64,000 bases of DNA from an uncultured delta proteobacterium. GTDB taxonomy: Bacteria > Myxococcota > Myxococcia > Myxococcales > 40CM-4-68-19. Below, one piece after another: positions 19,698 through 30,706 of the stretch (position 1 is its first letter; every line of letters starts with the position of its first letter). The position numbers and the translations under genes were made by a program. The notes beneath the pieces were generated by a model. That model searched no databases and had not been told where the DNA came from. It saw only the letters and a program-made list of their open reading frames with translations. Where the stretch lies: NCBI GenBank assembly GCA_903911145.1, contig CAIWCD010000001.1:62001-126000 (forward strand), given 5' to 3'.

Positions 19698-21011
19698 ATG
19701 CGCTCAACACGACTCGTCTTGCTCCTCGCAACGCTTCTCGCTCCCCTCGCGGCCCGCGCCGACGACACCAAACCGCCGGCGATCGGCGAGGTGAAGGCCT
19801 CGCAGAAGGGCGGCAAGGTCTCGATCGAAGCCAAGATCACCGATGAGACCGGCGTGCTCTCGGCGACCTGCTCGCACCGGAAGATGGGCGCGGCGAAGTT
19901 TGAAGATTCGCCGATGGTGAAGAACGACTACGACGACACGTTCAAGGTTTCTTTCAACGGTGGCGCCGACACCGAGTACTTCATCCAGTCGACCGACCTC
20001 CTCGGCAACGGCCCGAGCGCGTATGGGTCGGCGAGCAAGCCGATGTCGCTTGGAGGCAAGGCGACGGCGGTGGCCTCGAACGAGCCCGCGCAACCCGCCC
20101 AGCCTGCGCAGCCGACAAAGCCGGCAACGCCCAAGGAGCCGGCCACGCCGAAGGAGCCGATCGCGAAGAACGATCCGCCGCCGGCGCCGAAGGAGCCGCG
20201 CACGCCGCCGCCGCCGAAGCACGGCAAGACACCGAAGGCCGAGTCGACGCCGCCGAGCATCCAGCACCGCAAGCCGAGCGTGGCGCTGCTCGAGGGGCAG
20301 GAGTTCAAGCTGCGCGCGCGCATCGTCGCGGCCGATGGAGTGAAGGACGCGGTTCTCTTCGTGCGCCCGCAGGGCTACACCGAGAGCGCGTACAAGGTGA
20401 AGATCCCGCTCGTCAGCACGGGAGGCGAGGCCTACGAGGTCACGGTTCCCGCCGACGTCGCGCACGCCACGATCGAGTACTACCTGATGGCGCTCGACAA
20501 CTCGGGACACAAGGCTGGCCTCGGCGATCCGGACAACGACCACTGGTTCTCGATCAGCTTCAAGGCCGCGGGTGGTGCGGGCGAGCAGTCGCTCGTCATC
20601 TCGCACAACGCGCTGTCGAAGGTGCTGCCCAACAAGCCGATCCACATCCGTGCGCAGGCGACGCTGCCCAACTCGGCAGAGCTGAATGAGCAGGAGGCCG
20701 CGGATGCCGAGACGAAGATGGCGACCGCCACGGCGAAGATTCTCTACCGCGCGCAGGATGCGGGCGACCAGGTGATGGATATGGCCGGAGACATGAGCGG
20801 CGGTCTCGGCGGCTTCTCGGCCGATCTGCCGGCGGCGGAAGATGGCCACCCCGTCTACTACCAAATCGTCGTCTGCCTCGCGGACAAGTGCTCGATCGAC
20901 ACCGGCAGCAAGCACAAGTGGAACGGCGTGACGGCGACCAACGGCGATCCCGTCCCGACGGCCGCGATCAATGCGGTCAGCTCCAAGGCCCCGGCGGGTC
21001 TGCCCGAGTAG
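19698..21011 (+). CDS. Exported protein with Pro/Lys-rich linker, unknown function
   Basis: A 437-residue secreted or periplasmic protein I cannot assign. A signal peptide (MRSTRLVLLLATLLAPLAARA) is followed by a beta-sandwich-like region (residues 30-115), a linker of repeated Pro-Ala-Lys-Glu (about 125-195), and a second beta-rich domain (from about 205) with AHATIEYYLMALDNSGH, reminiscent of Ig-like or FixH-type sandwiches. The pattern of two beta domains, each ending in a tyrosine-rich strand (DTEYFIQSTD, PVYYQIVVC), suggests a duplicated fold. No strong ribosome site precedes the ATG at 19698. It lies directly behind the palindromic elements. Confidence 0.6.
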   Translation: MRSTRLVLLLATLLAPLAARADDTKPPAIGEVKASQKGGKVSIEAKITDETGVLSATCSHRKMGAAKFEDSPMVKNDYDDTFKVSFNGGADTEYFIQSTDLLGNGPSAYGSASKPMSLGGKATAVASNEPAQPAQPAQPTKPATPKEPATPKEPIAKNDPPPAPKEPRTPPPPKHGKTPKAESTPPSIQHRKPSVALLEGQEFKLRARIVAADGVKDAVLFVRPQGYTESAYKVKIPLVSTGGEAYEVTVPADVAHATIEYYLMALDNSGHKAGLGDPDNDHWFSISFKAAGGAGEQSLVISHNALSKVLPNKPIHIRAQATLPNSAELNEQEAADAETKMATATAKILYRAQDAGDQVMDMAGDMSGGLGGFSADLPAAEDGHPVYYQIVVCLADKCSIDTGSKHKWNGVTATNGDPVPTAAINAVSSKAPAGLPE

Positions 21012-21144
21012 CCAGTCGACCAATTGCGCCTCAGGCGCGCTGCGCGTAGAGGATTTCGCGCAGCGCACTCTGCAGGCGTGTGCGTGAGCAAATCCGTTCG
21101 ACGCGGGTCGACATGCTCAAAGCGAGGCCAGGGACTTGCCGCAG

Positions 21145-22236
21145 ATGCCCGATGACAATGCGCAGGCGTACGACGCGTCCGCGCTGATCGGGTCGCGCAA
21201 GAAGCTGCCTTCCCTGCTCCTGCGCTCGTTCGCCGGACTCGCAGGTGGGGTCGCCGTCGCCGCGGTCGCAGGACATTTCCTCGACGTGCGTGCCAGCGAC
21301 GTTCTTCGCGCCATGGCCGCGGCTCCGCTCTGGGCGACGCTCTTCTGCGTTGGCTCCTCATTCGTCATGCTCGCGCTGCAGTCGCTGCGCTGGCACCGCG
21401 TGATGGGGCCGCTGCTCGACCTGCGCTATGCCGATGCGTTCCGAGCGCAGATCGTCGGCTTCCTCTTCAATGCACTCCTCCCCGCGCGCGGCGGAGATCT
21501 GCTGCGTGTGCAGTATCTCGGCCGCCGCACCGGCAAGAGCCGCGCGACCATTCTCGGCACCGAGCTCGTCGATCGCTGGCTCGACTTCTGGGGATGGATT
21601 CCGACGTTCCTCGTCTTCGCACTCGTGAGCAATCCGCCCTCGTGGCTCTACAAAGCGCTGGCCGTCTTCGGCGCGCTGCTGACGGCGTGGGTCACTGCGA
21701 TGATCGTGCTCACGCGCGTCGGATGGACCCCGCGCGAGGAGACCCTGATTGGCAGACTGCTCGGCAAGCTCTTCGCTGCGCTGCGAGCGGGAATGCTGGC
21801 GTTTCGCGACCGCCGGATCTGGGTCACTGCGTTCGTGATCGCGCCGCTGCCCTGGCTCTGGGAGGCCTGCGCGCTCACCATCGCGGGACATGCGTTCGGC
21901 TGCGACTTGTCACTCGTGCAGGCTTTCAGCGTGATGATCGCGTTCAACCTCGCGACCATCGTGCCCTCGCCCGGCGGCGTCGGAACCATCGAGTCGGGCG
22001 GACTGCTGGCGCTCGATTTCTTCGGCATCAACCACGCGAGCGCCGCAGCTTTCATCACCGTCTATCACTTCAGCCAGCTCATCCCCGGCATCATCGGCGG
22101 CGCAGCGGTGCTGCTCTTCGAGGGCGAACACCTCTTCGGCAGCCCGTCGGGGTCACGCAAAGCAACGAGCGGCTCCGAGGCGGATGCACTGCTCGCCGAA
22201 GACGTGCCCAGCCCGGCCACTGCGCTCGCCGAGTAG
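21145..22236 (+). CDS. Flippase-like membrane protein (LPG synthase TM / UPF0104 family)
   Basis: A 363-residue protein with about eight membrane helices. Signature stretches RWHRVMGPLLDLRYADAF, QIVGFLFNALLPARGGDLLR and IVPSPGGVGTIESGGLLAL match the AglD/MprF N-terminal flippase-like family that moves lipids or lipid-linked sugars across the inner membrane. No aminoacyl-transferase domain follows, so it is the stand-alone type. I chose the ATG at 21145, with AGGGA about 10 bases upstream, over a TTG nine bases earlier. The substrate is unknown; no lipid-synthesis gene is adjacent. Confidence 0.8.
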   Translation: MPDDNAQAYDASALIGSRKKLPSLLLRSFAGLAGGVAVAAVAGHFLDVRASDVLRAMAAAPLWATLFCVGSSFVMLALQSLRWHRVMGPLLDLRYADAFRAQIVGFLFNALLPARGGDLLRVQYLGRRTGKSRATILGTELVDRWLDFWGWIPTFLVFALVSNPPSWLYKALAVFGALLTAWVTAMIVLTRVGWTPREETLIGRLLGKLFAALRAGMLAFRDRRIWVTAFVIAPLPWLWEACALTIAGHAFGCDLSLVQAFSVMIAFNLATIVPSPGGVGTIESGGLLALDFFGINHASAAAFITVYHFSQLIPGIIGGAAVLLFEGEHLFGSPSGSRKATSGSEADALLAEDVPSPATALAE

Positions 22237-22246
22237 CCGCGGACGA

Positions 22247-22921
22247 CTAGCCACCGAAGAGCCGCGACAGCTCCTCGTGCTCGGCCGCGCTGCAATAGCT
22301 CGTCTGCTTGCCTCCCGCCGCGAGCTCGATCTGCAGCTCGATGCGACCGTTCGGCTGCGGAATCGCCGCGTGATTCTTCGAGAGCTTGAGCAGGCCGAGC
22401 AGCTGCGCCACGCGTGGCGTTGACGGACGACCCGCGGGTCGACTGCGATAGCCCATGCGAAGCATGCGGACCGCGCTGCGGGCGAGCGAGGGAAGCACGG
22501 CAAACTCCTCGAGCACGCGCTGCGTCTGATCGTCGAGCTCGCCGCCGCCCCATGTCTCAGATGGATCATCGAAGTCGAGTTCGCGCCCTTCGGCGTCGCG
22601 CAGCTCGCCGTCGGGAGTGGCAAGGAACGCGGCGGCGCGAAAGCGGCTCTGCTTGCCGCCGTTGGTGCCGATGACTTCGAAGAGCTCGACCTTCACCGAA
22701 GCGCGCTTCGCCACAGCCCGCGCGGCCCGGCGCGCGAGCGCGGTCTTCTCGAGACGCAGCACGCAGCCGGCCTCGCCGCGATCGAAGACGGTGATCTGCC
22801 CGTCGCTGGCGTTGTCGTCGTGCACGAGCCCGAGCGCCTCAAGCGCCCCCGGCAGGATCTCCACCAGACGCTTCCAATCGAGCTGCGAAGAGCGAAGAAC
22901 GGCGATCTCGGTTCGTTGCAT
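22247..22921 (-). CDS. Conserved-looking cytoplasmic protein, unknown function
   Basis: A 224-residue protein with no signal peptide or membrane helix that I do not recognise. The middle is beta-rich with charged loops (AGCVLRLEKTALARRAARAV, KVELFEVIGTNGGKQSRFR), and the C-terminal part has RIELQIELAAGGKQTSYC. Codon usage, with G or C in nearly all third positions, is like that of neighbouring real genes. It converges on the flippase gene (10 bp apart) and diverges from ftsY. The ATG at 22921 is preferred to a start 42 bases earlier. Confidence 0.55.
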   Translation of the reverse strand: MQRTEIAVLRSSQLDWKRLVEILPGALEALGLVHDDNASDGQITVFDRGEAGCVLRLEKTALARRAARAVAKRASVKVELFEVIGTNGGKQSRFRAAAFLATPDGELRDAEGRELDFDDPSETWGGGELDDQTQRVLEEFAVLPSLARSAVRMLRMGYRSRPAGRPSTPRVAQLLGLLKLSKNHAAIPQPNGRIELQIELAAGGKQTSYCSAAEHEELSRLFGG

Positions 22922-23025
22922 GGCGCGCACCCTATCAGGGCAACGGCGCGCGGCCGCAATCATCGCGCATCGCGCGCGAACCGCCGCTTGACAGTCACGC
23001 CCTCCGCTCGCAACTTGCGCCCCTC

Positions 23026-24606
<1,581 letters not shown>

Positions 24607-24619
24607 CGAAATGATCGAT

Positions 24620-24649
24620 TCGGTAATTTTCGATTACCGATTTTTGTTT
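24620..24649 (+). terminator. Intrinsic terminator of ftsY
   Basis: Stem TCGGTAAT/ATTACCGA with a 5-base loop is followed by TTTTTGTTT, 14 bases after the ftsY stop. Confidence 0.92.
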
Positions 24650-24718
24650 GAATGTCCGCCCGCCGTCCCGTGTTGCTGATGGCAACCCGCTCCCCGGCTC
24701 CCGTGTCGAGACGTCCAG

Positions 24719-26128
24719 ATGGCTGATCCGACTTCCCCTCCCCGCGCCACGCTGCTGCTCGTCGACGACGAGCCGGCCAACCTCGATTCTCTCGAGCGCA
24801 TCTTCTCGCGCGAAGGCCACCGCGTGCTGCTCGCCGCGAGTGCGCAGGCGGCCATCGAGCAGCTGCGCAAAGAGCCGGTCGACGTCGTGCTGACGGATCT
24901 GATGATGCCGGGGATGAGCGGACAGGAACTCCTGCGCGCGGTACGGGCGGTCGCGCCGGAGACGGAAGTCGTGCTGATGACCGCGTACGGCACGGTCGAG
25001 GCGGCCGTCGCGGCGATGAAAGACGGCGCGTACGATTTTCTCACCAAGCCGCTCAAGCGACACGCGGTGATGAAGAGCGTCGCGCAGGCGTTCGAGAAGC
25101 GGCGGCTGCTGCAGGAAAACCGGCAGCTCAAGGCGCGCCTCGCTGGGCTTCCCACGCCCGTGTCGATCGTCGGCCAGTCGCAGGCGCTGCGCGCAACGCT
25201 CGACGTGATCCGGCAGGCGGCGGCTTCGTCGGCGACGGTGCTCCTGCTCGGCGAGAGCGGCACCGGCAAGGAGCTCTTCGCGCGCGCGCTGCACGACAAC
25301 TCTCCGCGCGCGCACGGCCCGTTCGTCGCGATCAACTGCGCCGCGATCCCCGAGTCGATCCTCGAGTCGGAGCTGTTCGGCTACGAGCGCGGAGCCTTTA
25401 CCGGCGCGGTCCAGCGCAAAGAGGGACGCTTCGAGCGGGCAAGCGGCGGCACGCTCCTGCTTGATGAAGTTGGAGAGCTGCCCGCGTCGGTGCAGGCGAA
25501 GCTATTGCGCGTTCTGCAGGAGGGAGAGATCGAGCGGCTCGGAGGGACGCAGGTGGTGCGCGTCGACTGCCGCGTGGTCGCCGCCACCAATCGCGATCTC
25601 GCAACGCTCGTGCGTGACGGGCGCTTCCGCGAGGATCTCTACTATCGGCTCAACGTGATCCAGGTGACGCTGCCGCCGCTGCGCGATCGTCCCGAGGACA
25701 TTCCCGTGCTCGCCAATCACTTCCTCGCGCGGGCTGCGACGAAGAATCAGAAGACGCTGCGGGGTGCGACGGCGGCGGCGATGAGCGCGCTCGAGGCCTA
25801 CGCGTGGCCGGGAAATGTGCGCGAGTTGGAGAATGCGATCGAGCGCGCAGTTGTGCTCTCGCGCGATCCCGAGATCGACATCGACGATCTGCCCGAGTCG
25901 GTGAGGGCGGCCGCATCGCGCGCGGGTGCCCAGGGACAGCTCGCCGCGCTCGGTCTCGAGGGACGGATGCTGACGATTCCGCTCGGCACCACGATGGACG
26001 ATCTCGAACTGCGCGTGATCCGTGAGACGCTGCGGCACACCAAGGGAGACAAGAATCTCGCAGCGACGCTCCTGGGGATAGCGGCCCGCACCATCTATCG
26101 CAAGCTCGAGAAAGAGGGAGAGAAGTGA
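24719..26128 (+). CDS. NtrC-family sigma-54-dependent response regulator
   Basis: A 469-residue activator. The receiver domain has the acidic pair Asp16-Asp17, phospho-acceptor Asp60 (VVLTDLMMPGMSG) and the TKP lysine. The AAA+ domain has GESGTGKE (from 178) and the intact sigma-54 contact loop GAFTGA (225-230), plus WPGNVRELENAIERAV. The C-terminal Fis-type helix-turn-helix reads GDKNLAATLLGIAARTIYRKL. So it opens sigma-54 promoters after phosphorylation. No partner kinase is adjacent. It overlaps the next gene (GTGA), and a sigma-54-type site stands before gspC downstream, making the secretion operon a plausible target. Confidence 0.92.
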   Translation: MADPTSPPRATLLLVDDEPANLDSLERIFSREGHRVLLAASAQAAIEQLRKEPVDVVLTDLMMPGMSGQELLRAVRAVAPETEVVLMTAYGTVEAAVAAMKDGAYDFLTKPLKRHAVMKSVAQAFEKRRLLQENRQLKARLAGLPTPVSIVGQSQALRATLDVIRQAAASSATVLLLGESGTGKELFARALHDNSPRAHGPFVAINCAAIPESILESELFGYERGAFTGAVQRKEGRFERASGGTLLLDEVGELPASVQAKLLRVLQEGEIERLGGTQVVRVDCRVVAATNRDLATLVRDGRFREDLYYRLNVIQVTLPPLRDRPEDIPVLANHFLARAATKNQKTLRGATAAAMSALEAYAWPGNVRELENAIERAVVLSRDPEIDIDDLPESVRAAASRAGAQGQLAALGLEGRMLTIPLGTTMDDLELRVIRETLRHTKGDKNLAATLLGIAARTIYRKLEKEGEK

Positions 26129-26607
26129 AGCGCTGGCTGTTCGTCGCGATCGCGCCGGTCGTGTTTCTCACTGCAGCGCTCTGGGTGGTCAGCAAGGCCG
26201 GAGCGGGCGCGCTGCCGGTCGAGAGCTACGCGAGCCGCGCCGAGGCCGAAGCGCACGGTGCATTCTCCAGTGTGCCAAAGGGCTGGATGCCGGCCTTCAT
26301 CCCCGAGGGCGCGACCGCGCTGCATGCGGTGCACAACGCCTCGACGCGCCAGACCTGGGGCGCGTTCGAGACGCCGCATGCGGGCTGGCTTCCCGCGCTG
26401 GCCTCGAAGAGTCCGCCGGGAGACATGATGCTCGCAGGCGCGCCGGTGGCGCTCGACTGGTGGCCGGAGGTGATGAGAGGGAGCGTCTCTTCGAGCGACC
26501 TGGTGGCGAAGGGCTATCGCTTCGCGTTTCTCGACAACGAGCGCAGTCCGGTGATCGTCGCGGTGCATGGAACGCAGGTCTACTGGTGGCGGCTCGCGCG
26601 GCAGTGA
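26125..26607 (+). CDS. Small exported or membrane-anchored protein, unknown function
   Basis: A 160-residue protein. An N-terminal hydrophobic segment (residues 4-23) is either a signal peptide or an anchor; the rest is a small domain with several tryptophans (KGWMPAFIPEGATAL, PVALDWWPEVM, GTQVYWWRLAR). I do not know the family with confidence. The GTG start overlaps the stop of the regulator gene, so translation is coupled and the two belong to one transcript. It may be a sensor or target linked to that regulator; this is inference from position only. Confidence 0.6.
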   Translation: MKRWLFVAIAPVVFLTAALWVVSKAGAGALPVESYASRAEAEAHGAFSSVPKGWMPAFIPEGATALHAVHNASTRQTWGAFETPHAGWLPALASKSPPGDMMLAGAPVALDWWPEVMRGSVSSSDLVAKGYRFAFLDNERSPVIVAVHGTQVYWWRLARQ

Positions 26608-26621
26608 CGTGCTTGCGGCGC

Positions 26622-26799
26622 ACGTTTCCGACGTTTCCGGAAAAGACACAGTGGCAAAGGAGCCGCGCGCGATTTGACAATTTGTCAGCGCGGGTGCAGG
26701 GCGCGCGAAGAGTCTCCTCGACGAACAGCGCGCTCCCCCTCTCCCGCTCTCGATTCAGGCCGATCCGGACGCCGACGCGCCGCTGGCACAAGCGTTGCT
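26622..26799 (+). promoter_or_regulatory. Control region of the type II secretion operon
   Basis: Three sites lie between the small exported protein and gspC. A direct repeat ACGTTTCCG occurs at 26622-26630 and 26631-26639. The perfect 13-bp palindrome TGACAATTTGTCA lies at 26675-26687. At 26784-26799 TGGCACA-AGCG-TTGCT matches the sigma-54 -24/-12 pattern with exact spacing. Its predicted start (about 26810) is only 3 bases before the gspC ATG, which would make a nearly leaderless mRNA; that weakens the promoter call. Confidence 0.4.
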
Positions 26800-26812
26800 C
26801 TTCCCTCTGCAT

Positions 26813-27730
26813 ATGGAGCTCGTCCTTCAGCGCTGGTCCTGGGTCGCAACCGCAGTCGCCGCGGTCCTGTCCGCGTTTTTCGTCGCGCGCACGGTGAACA
26901 CGCTGGCCGGCTCCGCGATCGCGCCCAGGCCAGGGCTCTCGACGGGCGCAGGCGATCGGCCGCGCGGCAACACCGCTCCGCACACAGACTTCGACGCTGA
27001 CCGCTTCGCCAAGGCATTCGACCTCCCGGTCCCCAAGCCGCCAGTCGAGATCGCCTCGGCTGCTGCCGCCGCTGCTCAAGCCGAGGCCGCCGCGGCCGCG
27101 CGTCCGGGCTGGAATGACGAGCCGGTCCGCTCTCCCCTGCACGGCCTGCTCGCGGGCACCGCCATCGCCTCGCCCGAGCGCTGGTCGCTCTGCCAGCTCA
27201 CCGACACCGACGCGAATCTCACCATGGTCTACGCGCTCGGCGACACCTTCCTCTCCGCGCGCATCTACAAGATCGAGAAGGCCCGCGTGCTGATCAACAA
27301 CGAGGGGAAGAACGAGTTCATCGACGCCAATCCGCCGGGTGGACCGAATACGCCGGCGATGCCTGTTCCCGTCGCAGCTGGAGGCGGCGATGGCGTGAAG
27401 CAGACGGGCGACAACCACTACACGGTCTCGAAGAAGGAGATCGACAATGCGCTCGCGAACCTCTCCGACCTCGCGACCAAGGCGCGCATCGTGCCGTCGT
27501 TCAAGAACGGCGCGCCCAACGGCTTCAAGCTCTTCTCGATCGTTCCCGACTCGCTCTACTCGAAGATCGGGGTCCAGAACGGCGACGTGATCCACAAGAT
27601 CAACGGCTACGAGATGAACAGCCCCGACAAGGCGCTGGAGATCTACCAGAAGCTTCGCGACGCGACCCGCATCGACATCGAACTCGAGCGGCGCGGCGAC
27701 ATCATCAACAAGCAGTACACGATCGAATAG
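26813..27730 (+). CDS. gspC: Type II secretion system protein GspC
   Basis: A 305-residue inner-membrane clamp protein that links the inner platform to the GspD secretin. A short cytoplasmic N-terminus, one membrane helix (about residues 9-25), a Pro/Ala linker and an HR-like region (about 100-165) lead to a C-terminal PDZ domain (about 225-305; FSIVPDSLYSKIGVQNGDVI and ING). This is the GspC layout. No Shine-Dalgarno site is visible before the ATG at 26813; a TTG 18 bases upstream is the alternative. It is the first gene of the gspC-N operon, 33 bases from gspD. Confidence 0.9.
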   Translation: MELVLQRWSWVATAVAAVLSAFFVARTVNTLAGSAIAPRPGLSTGAGDRPRGNTAPHTDFDADRFAKAFDLPVPKPPVEIASAAAAAAQAEAAAAARPGWNDEPVRSPLHGLLAGTAIASPERWSLCQLTDTDANLTMVYALGDTFLSARIYKIEKARVLINNEGKNEFIDANPPGGPNTPAMPVPVAAGGGDGVKQTGDNHYTVSKKEIDNALANLSDLATKARIVPSFKNGAPNGFKLFSIVPDSLYSKIGVQNGDVIHKINGYEMNSPDKALEIYQKLRDATRIDIELERRGDIINKQYTIE

Positions 27731-27763
27731 CTGCACCTCACGGCGCCAGGAGACAGCTCCTTC

Positions 27764-30703
27764 ATGCACGCATCACTTCGTTCCATCGGTCCGCGGACGG
27801 TCTCGCTCGCGCTGCTCGCTTCGGGCGCGCTCGCCGCGGCGCTCTGCTTCTCGACGGCCGCGCGCGCGCAGGACGACGAGCTCCAGCCGCCCATCGGGAC
27901 CGGGACAGACGCGCCGATCGCACCCGCGCCTGGCGCGCTCCCGCTGCTCCCCGGCCAACGACCGAACCGCAAGGGTCCGGGCATCCATCCGATGCCGCAC
28001 CAGCCAACCTTTCCGCACCCGGGAAATCCGAACCTCAAGGGTCCGCCGGCGCAGCCAGCGCAGGTCGTTCCTCCGCCGCCGGTCGCCAAGCGCGCGTCGA
28101 TCGCGCCTGAGGCCGCAACGGGTACAGGCACGCGCGTGGTGACGCCTCAGAAGCAGCCGCCCCCGGACAAGATCGTCAAGGCGACGAAGGGGAAGGAAGG
28201 TCCGCCCGATTTCGAGAGCGGAGACAAGAAGGAGGCAGGCAAGAACGCCAAGCTCTGGTCGCTCACCTACGACAAGCGCGAGCTCGCGGAGGTCATCCAG
28301 TACGTCGCCGACATCACGCAGCGCAACTTCATCCTCCCCGAGCGCGTGAGCGGGAAGATCACCATTCTCACCAACACGCCAGTGCCGGCCGATGAGGTGT
28401 GGAACGTCTTCCTCGCCGCGCTCGATGCGAACAACTGGGCGGTCTATCCGGTCGGGCACTACTGGAAGCTCTCGGAGAAGAAGCAGTCGTCGCACGCGAA
28501 CATCCCGACGCTGCTTGCGCCGGGAGACGAGCCGATGCCGAACGAGCAGATGGTGACCAAGCTCTTCAAGCTCCACTACGTCGAAGCAGAGCAGATGAAG
28601 AACACCATCAGCCAGTTCACCACGCGCGACTCCGACATCGTCATCTTCCCGCCGGACACGCTGATCATCAGCGACCTCGGACTGAACATGCTGCGCCTCG
28701 AGCGCTTGCTCGCGACGCTCGATCAGCCGGGCGGCAGCGAAGAGGTGCACATCGTGCAGGCCAAGTACGGAGGCGCGGCTGAGCTGGCGCAGAAGCTGAC
28801 CGAGGTGTTCGCGGCGCAGCAGCAGAAGACGCCGGGCGGGCAGCGGCAGCTGGGCGTGGCCGAGCCGCAGATGCCGGGCATGCCGCCGAATCCGGCGAAT
28901 ACGAACAACCCGGCGGGCACGGCCAACAACGCGCAGGGCCCCGTGCAGGTGAGCAAAGTGATCGCGGAGGAGCGCACCAACAAGCTCATCATCATTGCCA
29001 GCGCCAAGTCGTTCCAGCGCGTGCTCGATCTGCTCCAGCAGCTCGATGTGCCGGGCGGCGAGAGCGGCGTGCACGTCTTCTATCTGGAGAACGCGAAGGC
29101 CGAGGATCTGGCGGCGACGATGCAGGCGCTCGCCCAGGGCGTGAGCGCGAAGAAAAAGACGGGCGCGGGAGGAGCGCCTGGTGCGCCGAATCCAGCTGGT
29201 GGCCAGCCGGGCAGCGCTGATCTCTTCACGGGCGACGTGAAGATCACGGCCGATAAGAACACCAACGCGCTCGTTATCACCGCGTCGAACTCCGACTACC
29301 GCAATGTCGTCAAGGTCATCCAGCAACTCGATATCCGGCGCCGCCAGGTCTTCGTCGAAGCGGTGATCATGGAGATCAGCCTGCAGGACGATCTCAACGT
29401 CGGCGCGTCGCTGCACGGTGGGAAGCTCGTGAGCGACAACGGCAATCAACTTCCGCTCGTGTTCGGTAGCGAGCTCGGCAGCCTCAATTCACTCGGCGGC
29501 GTGACCTCGCTTGCTTCGCTCAACGGATTTCTCGCCGGCCTTCAAGGTCCGCCGCTGACCATCCCCGGCCTCAACCTCAACATCCCCAGCTTCGGCGTGC
29601 TGCTCAATGCGCTGCAGAGCTCGAGCGACGTCAACGTCGTCTCGACGCCGACGATCATCATGACCGACAACAGCGAGGGGGAGATCACAGTCGGACAGAA
29701 CGTGCCGTTCCAGGCCGGCTACTCGCCCGGCGGCGGCTTGAGCAGCCTTGCGAGCGCGGCGGCCGGCTCGACGACCAGCGGCGCGACCGGCAGCATCCTC
29801 GGCAGCTCGCTCGGCCTCGGCGGACTCGGCTCGCTCTACGCGCCCATCCAGCGCCAGAACGTCGAGCTGAATCTGAAGATCAAGCCGCAGATCAACGACG
29901 GCGATTACGTGCGGCTCGAGGTCGACGAGAAGACGGAAGAGATCGCCTCGACCGATCCGACACTGGGGCCGACCACCAGCAAGCGCTCGGCGAAGACCAC
30001 GGTCGTCGCGATGGATCAGGAGACGGTGATCATCGGCGGTCTGATCCAGGAGCGGACAATCAAGGGCGTGAGCAAGACGCCGATCCTCGGCTCGATCCCC
30101 GTGCTCGGCTGGCTCTTCCGCAACGAGACGACGAAGAAGACGAAGACGAATCTCCTGCTCTTCCTCACGCCGTACATCATCCGCGACCAGAGCGACTACC
30201 GGCGCATCTTCGAGCGCAAGATGGCGGAGCGCGCGGAGTTCGTGAAGCGGTTCACCGGGCTCGACACCAAGTACGAAGCGGCGATCGATTACGGGCGCAA
30301 GCCGAGTCCGCTCGCGCGCGTGTCGCGCACGGTCGACCTCGAGCTCAACAAGGTCGAGAACGGCGGGCCCGGGATCTCGGGAGAGCGCGTGATCCAACCG
30401 GCGAGCACGAACGCAACGTTGCCGGGCAAGGATCCGGCGTCGACGACCGGCGCGCCGCTGAACGGGGCTGCCGCGGCTCCTGCGAGCAGCGTGGCCGCCC
30501 CCAGCGCGGGCAAGACGTCGCCTGCGGCTTCGGCGCCACGAACAGAGAGTGGGCCCGACGCAGCTTCTCCGGCCCAGTCCGGCGCGCCAGCACCCGCCGC
30601 GATCGTCCCCGCGGTGGAGCCCGGAAGCATTCCGCCCGACCAGGGGCTGGAGAATCCGGTCAAGCCGCTCGAGCCGCCGATGCCGCCCGAGATCCAGAAA
30701 TAA
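27764..30703 (+). CDS. gspD: Type II secretion secretin GspD
   Basis: A 979-residue outer-membrane channel subunit. A signal peptide ends near residue 36 (ARA). A Pro-rich stretch precedes the N0 domain (LTYDKRELAEVIQYVADITQ), followed by N1-N3 repeats (KLFKLHYVEAEQMKNTISQF, EERTNKLIIIAS, DKNTNALVITASN). The secretin core has VFVEAVIMEIS, VVSTPTIIMTDN and GGLIQERTIKGVSKTPILG. The last 130 residues are a Pro/Ala/Ser tail, much longer than a usual S domain. It is longer than the roughly 650-700 residues of E. coli/Klebsiella-type GspD, the extra length being in the N-terminal linker, two low-complexity inserts and the tail. Confidence 0.95.
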   Translation: MHASLRSIGPRTVSLALLASGALAAALCFSTAARAQDDELQPPIGTGTDAPIAPAPGALPLLPGQRPNRKGPGIHPMPHQPTFPHPGNPNLKGPPAQPAQVVPPPPVAKRASIAPEAATGTGTRVVTPQKQPPPDKIVKATKGKEGPPDFESGDKKEAGKNAKLWSLTYDKRELAEVIQYVADITQRNFILPERVSGKITILTNTPVPADEVWNVFLAALDANNWAVYPVGHYWKLSEKKQSSHANIPTLLAPGDEPMPNEQMVTKLFKLHYVEAEQMKNTISQFTTRDSDIVIFPPDTLIISDLGLNMLRLERLLATLDQPGGSEEVHIVQAKYGGAAELAQKLTEVFAAQQQKTPGGQRQLGVAEPQMPGMPPNPANTNNPAGTANNAQGPVQVSKVIAEERTNKLIIIASAKSFQRVLDLLQQLDVPGGESGVHVFYLENAKAEDLAATMQALAQGVSAKKKTGAGGAPGAPNPAGGQPGSADLFTGDVKITADKNTNALVITASNSDYRNVVKVIQQLDIRRRQVFVEAVIMEISLQDDLNVGASLHGGKLVSDNGNQLPLVFGSELGSLNSLGGVTSLASLNGFLAGLQGPPLTIPGLNLNIPSFGVLLNALQSSSDVNVVSTPTIIMTDNSEGEITVGQNVPFQAGYSPGGGLSSLASAAAGSTTSGATGSILGSSLGLGGLGSLYAPIQRQNVELNLKIKPQINDGDYVRLEVDEKTEEIASTDPTLGPTTSKRSAKTTVVAMDQETVIIGGLIQERTIKGVSKTPILGSIPVLGWLFRNETTKKTKTNLLLFLTPYIIRDQSDYRRIFERKMAERAEFVKRFTGLDTKYEAAIDYGRKPSPLARVSRTVDLELNKVENGGPGISGERVIQPASTNATLPGKDPASTTGAPLNGAAAAPASSVAAPSAGKTSPAASAPRTESGPDAASPAQSGAPAPAAIVPAVEPGSIPPDQGLENPVKPLEPPMPPEIQK

Positions 30704-30706
30704 CGA

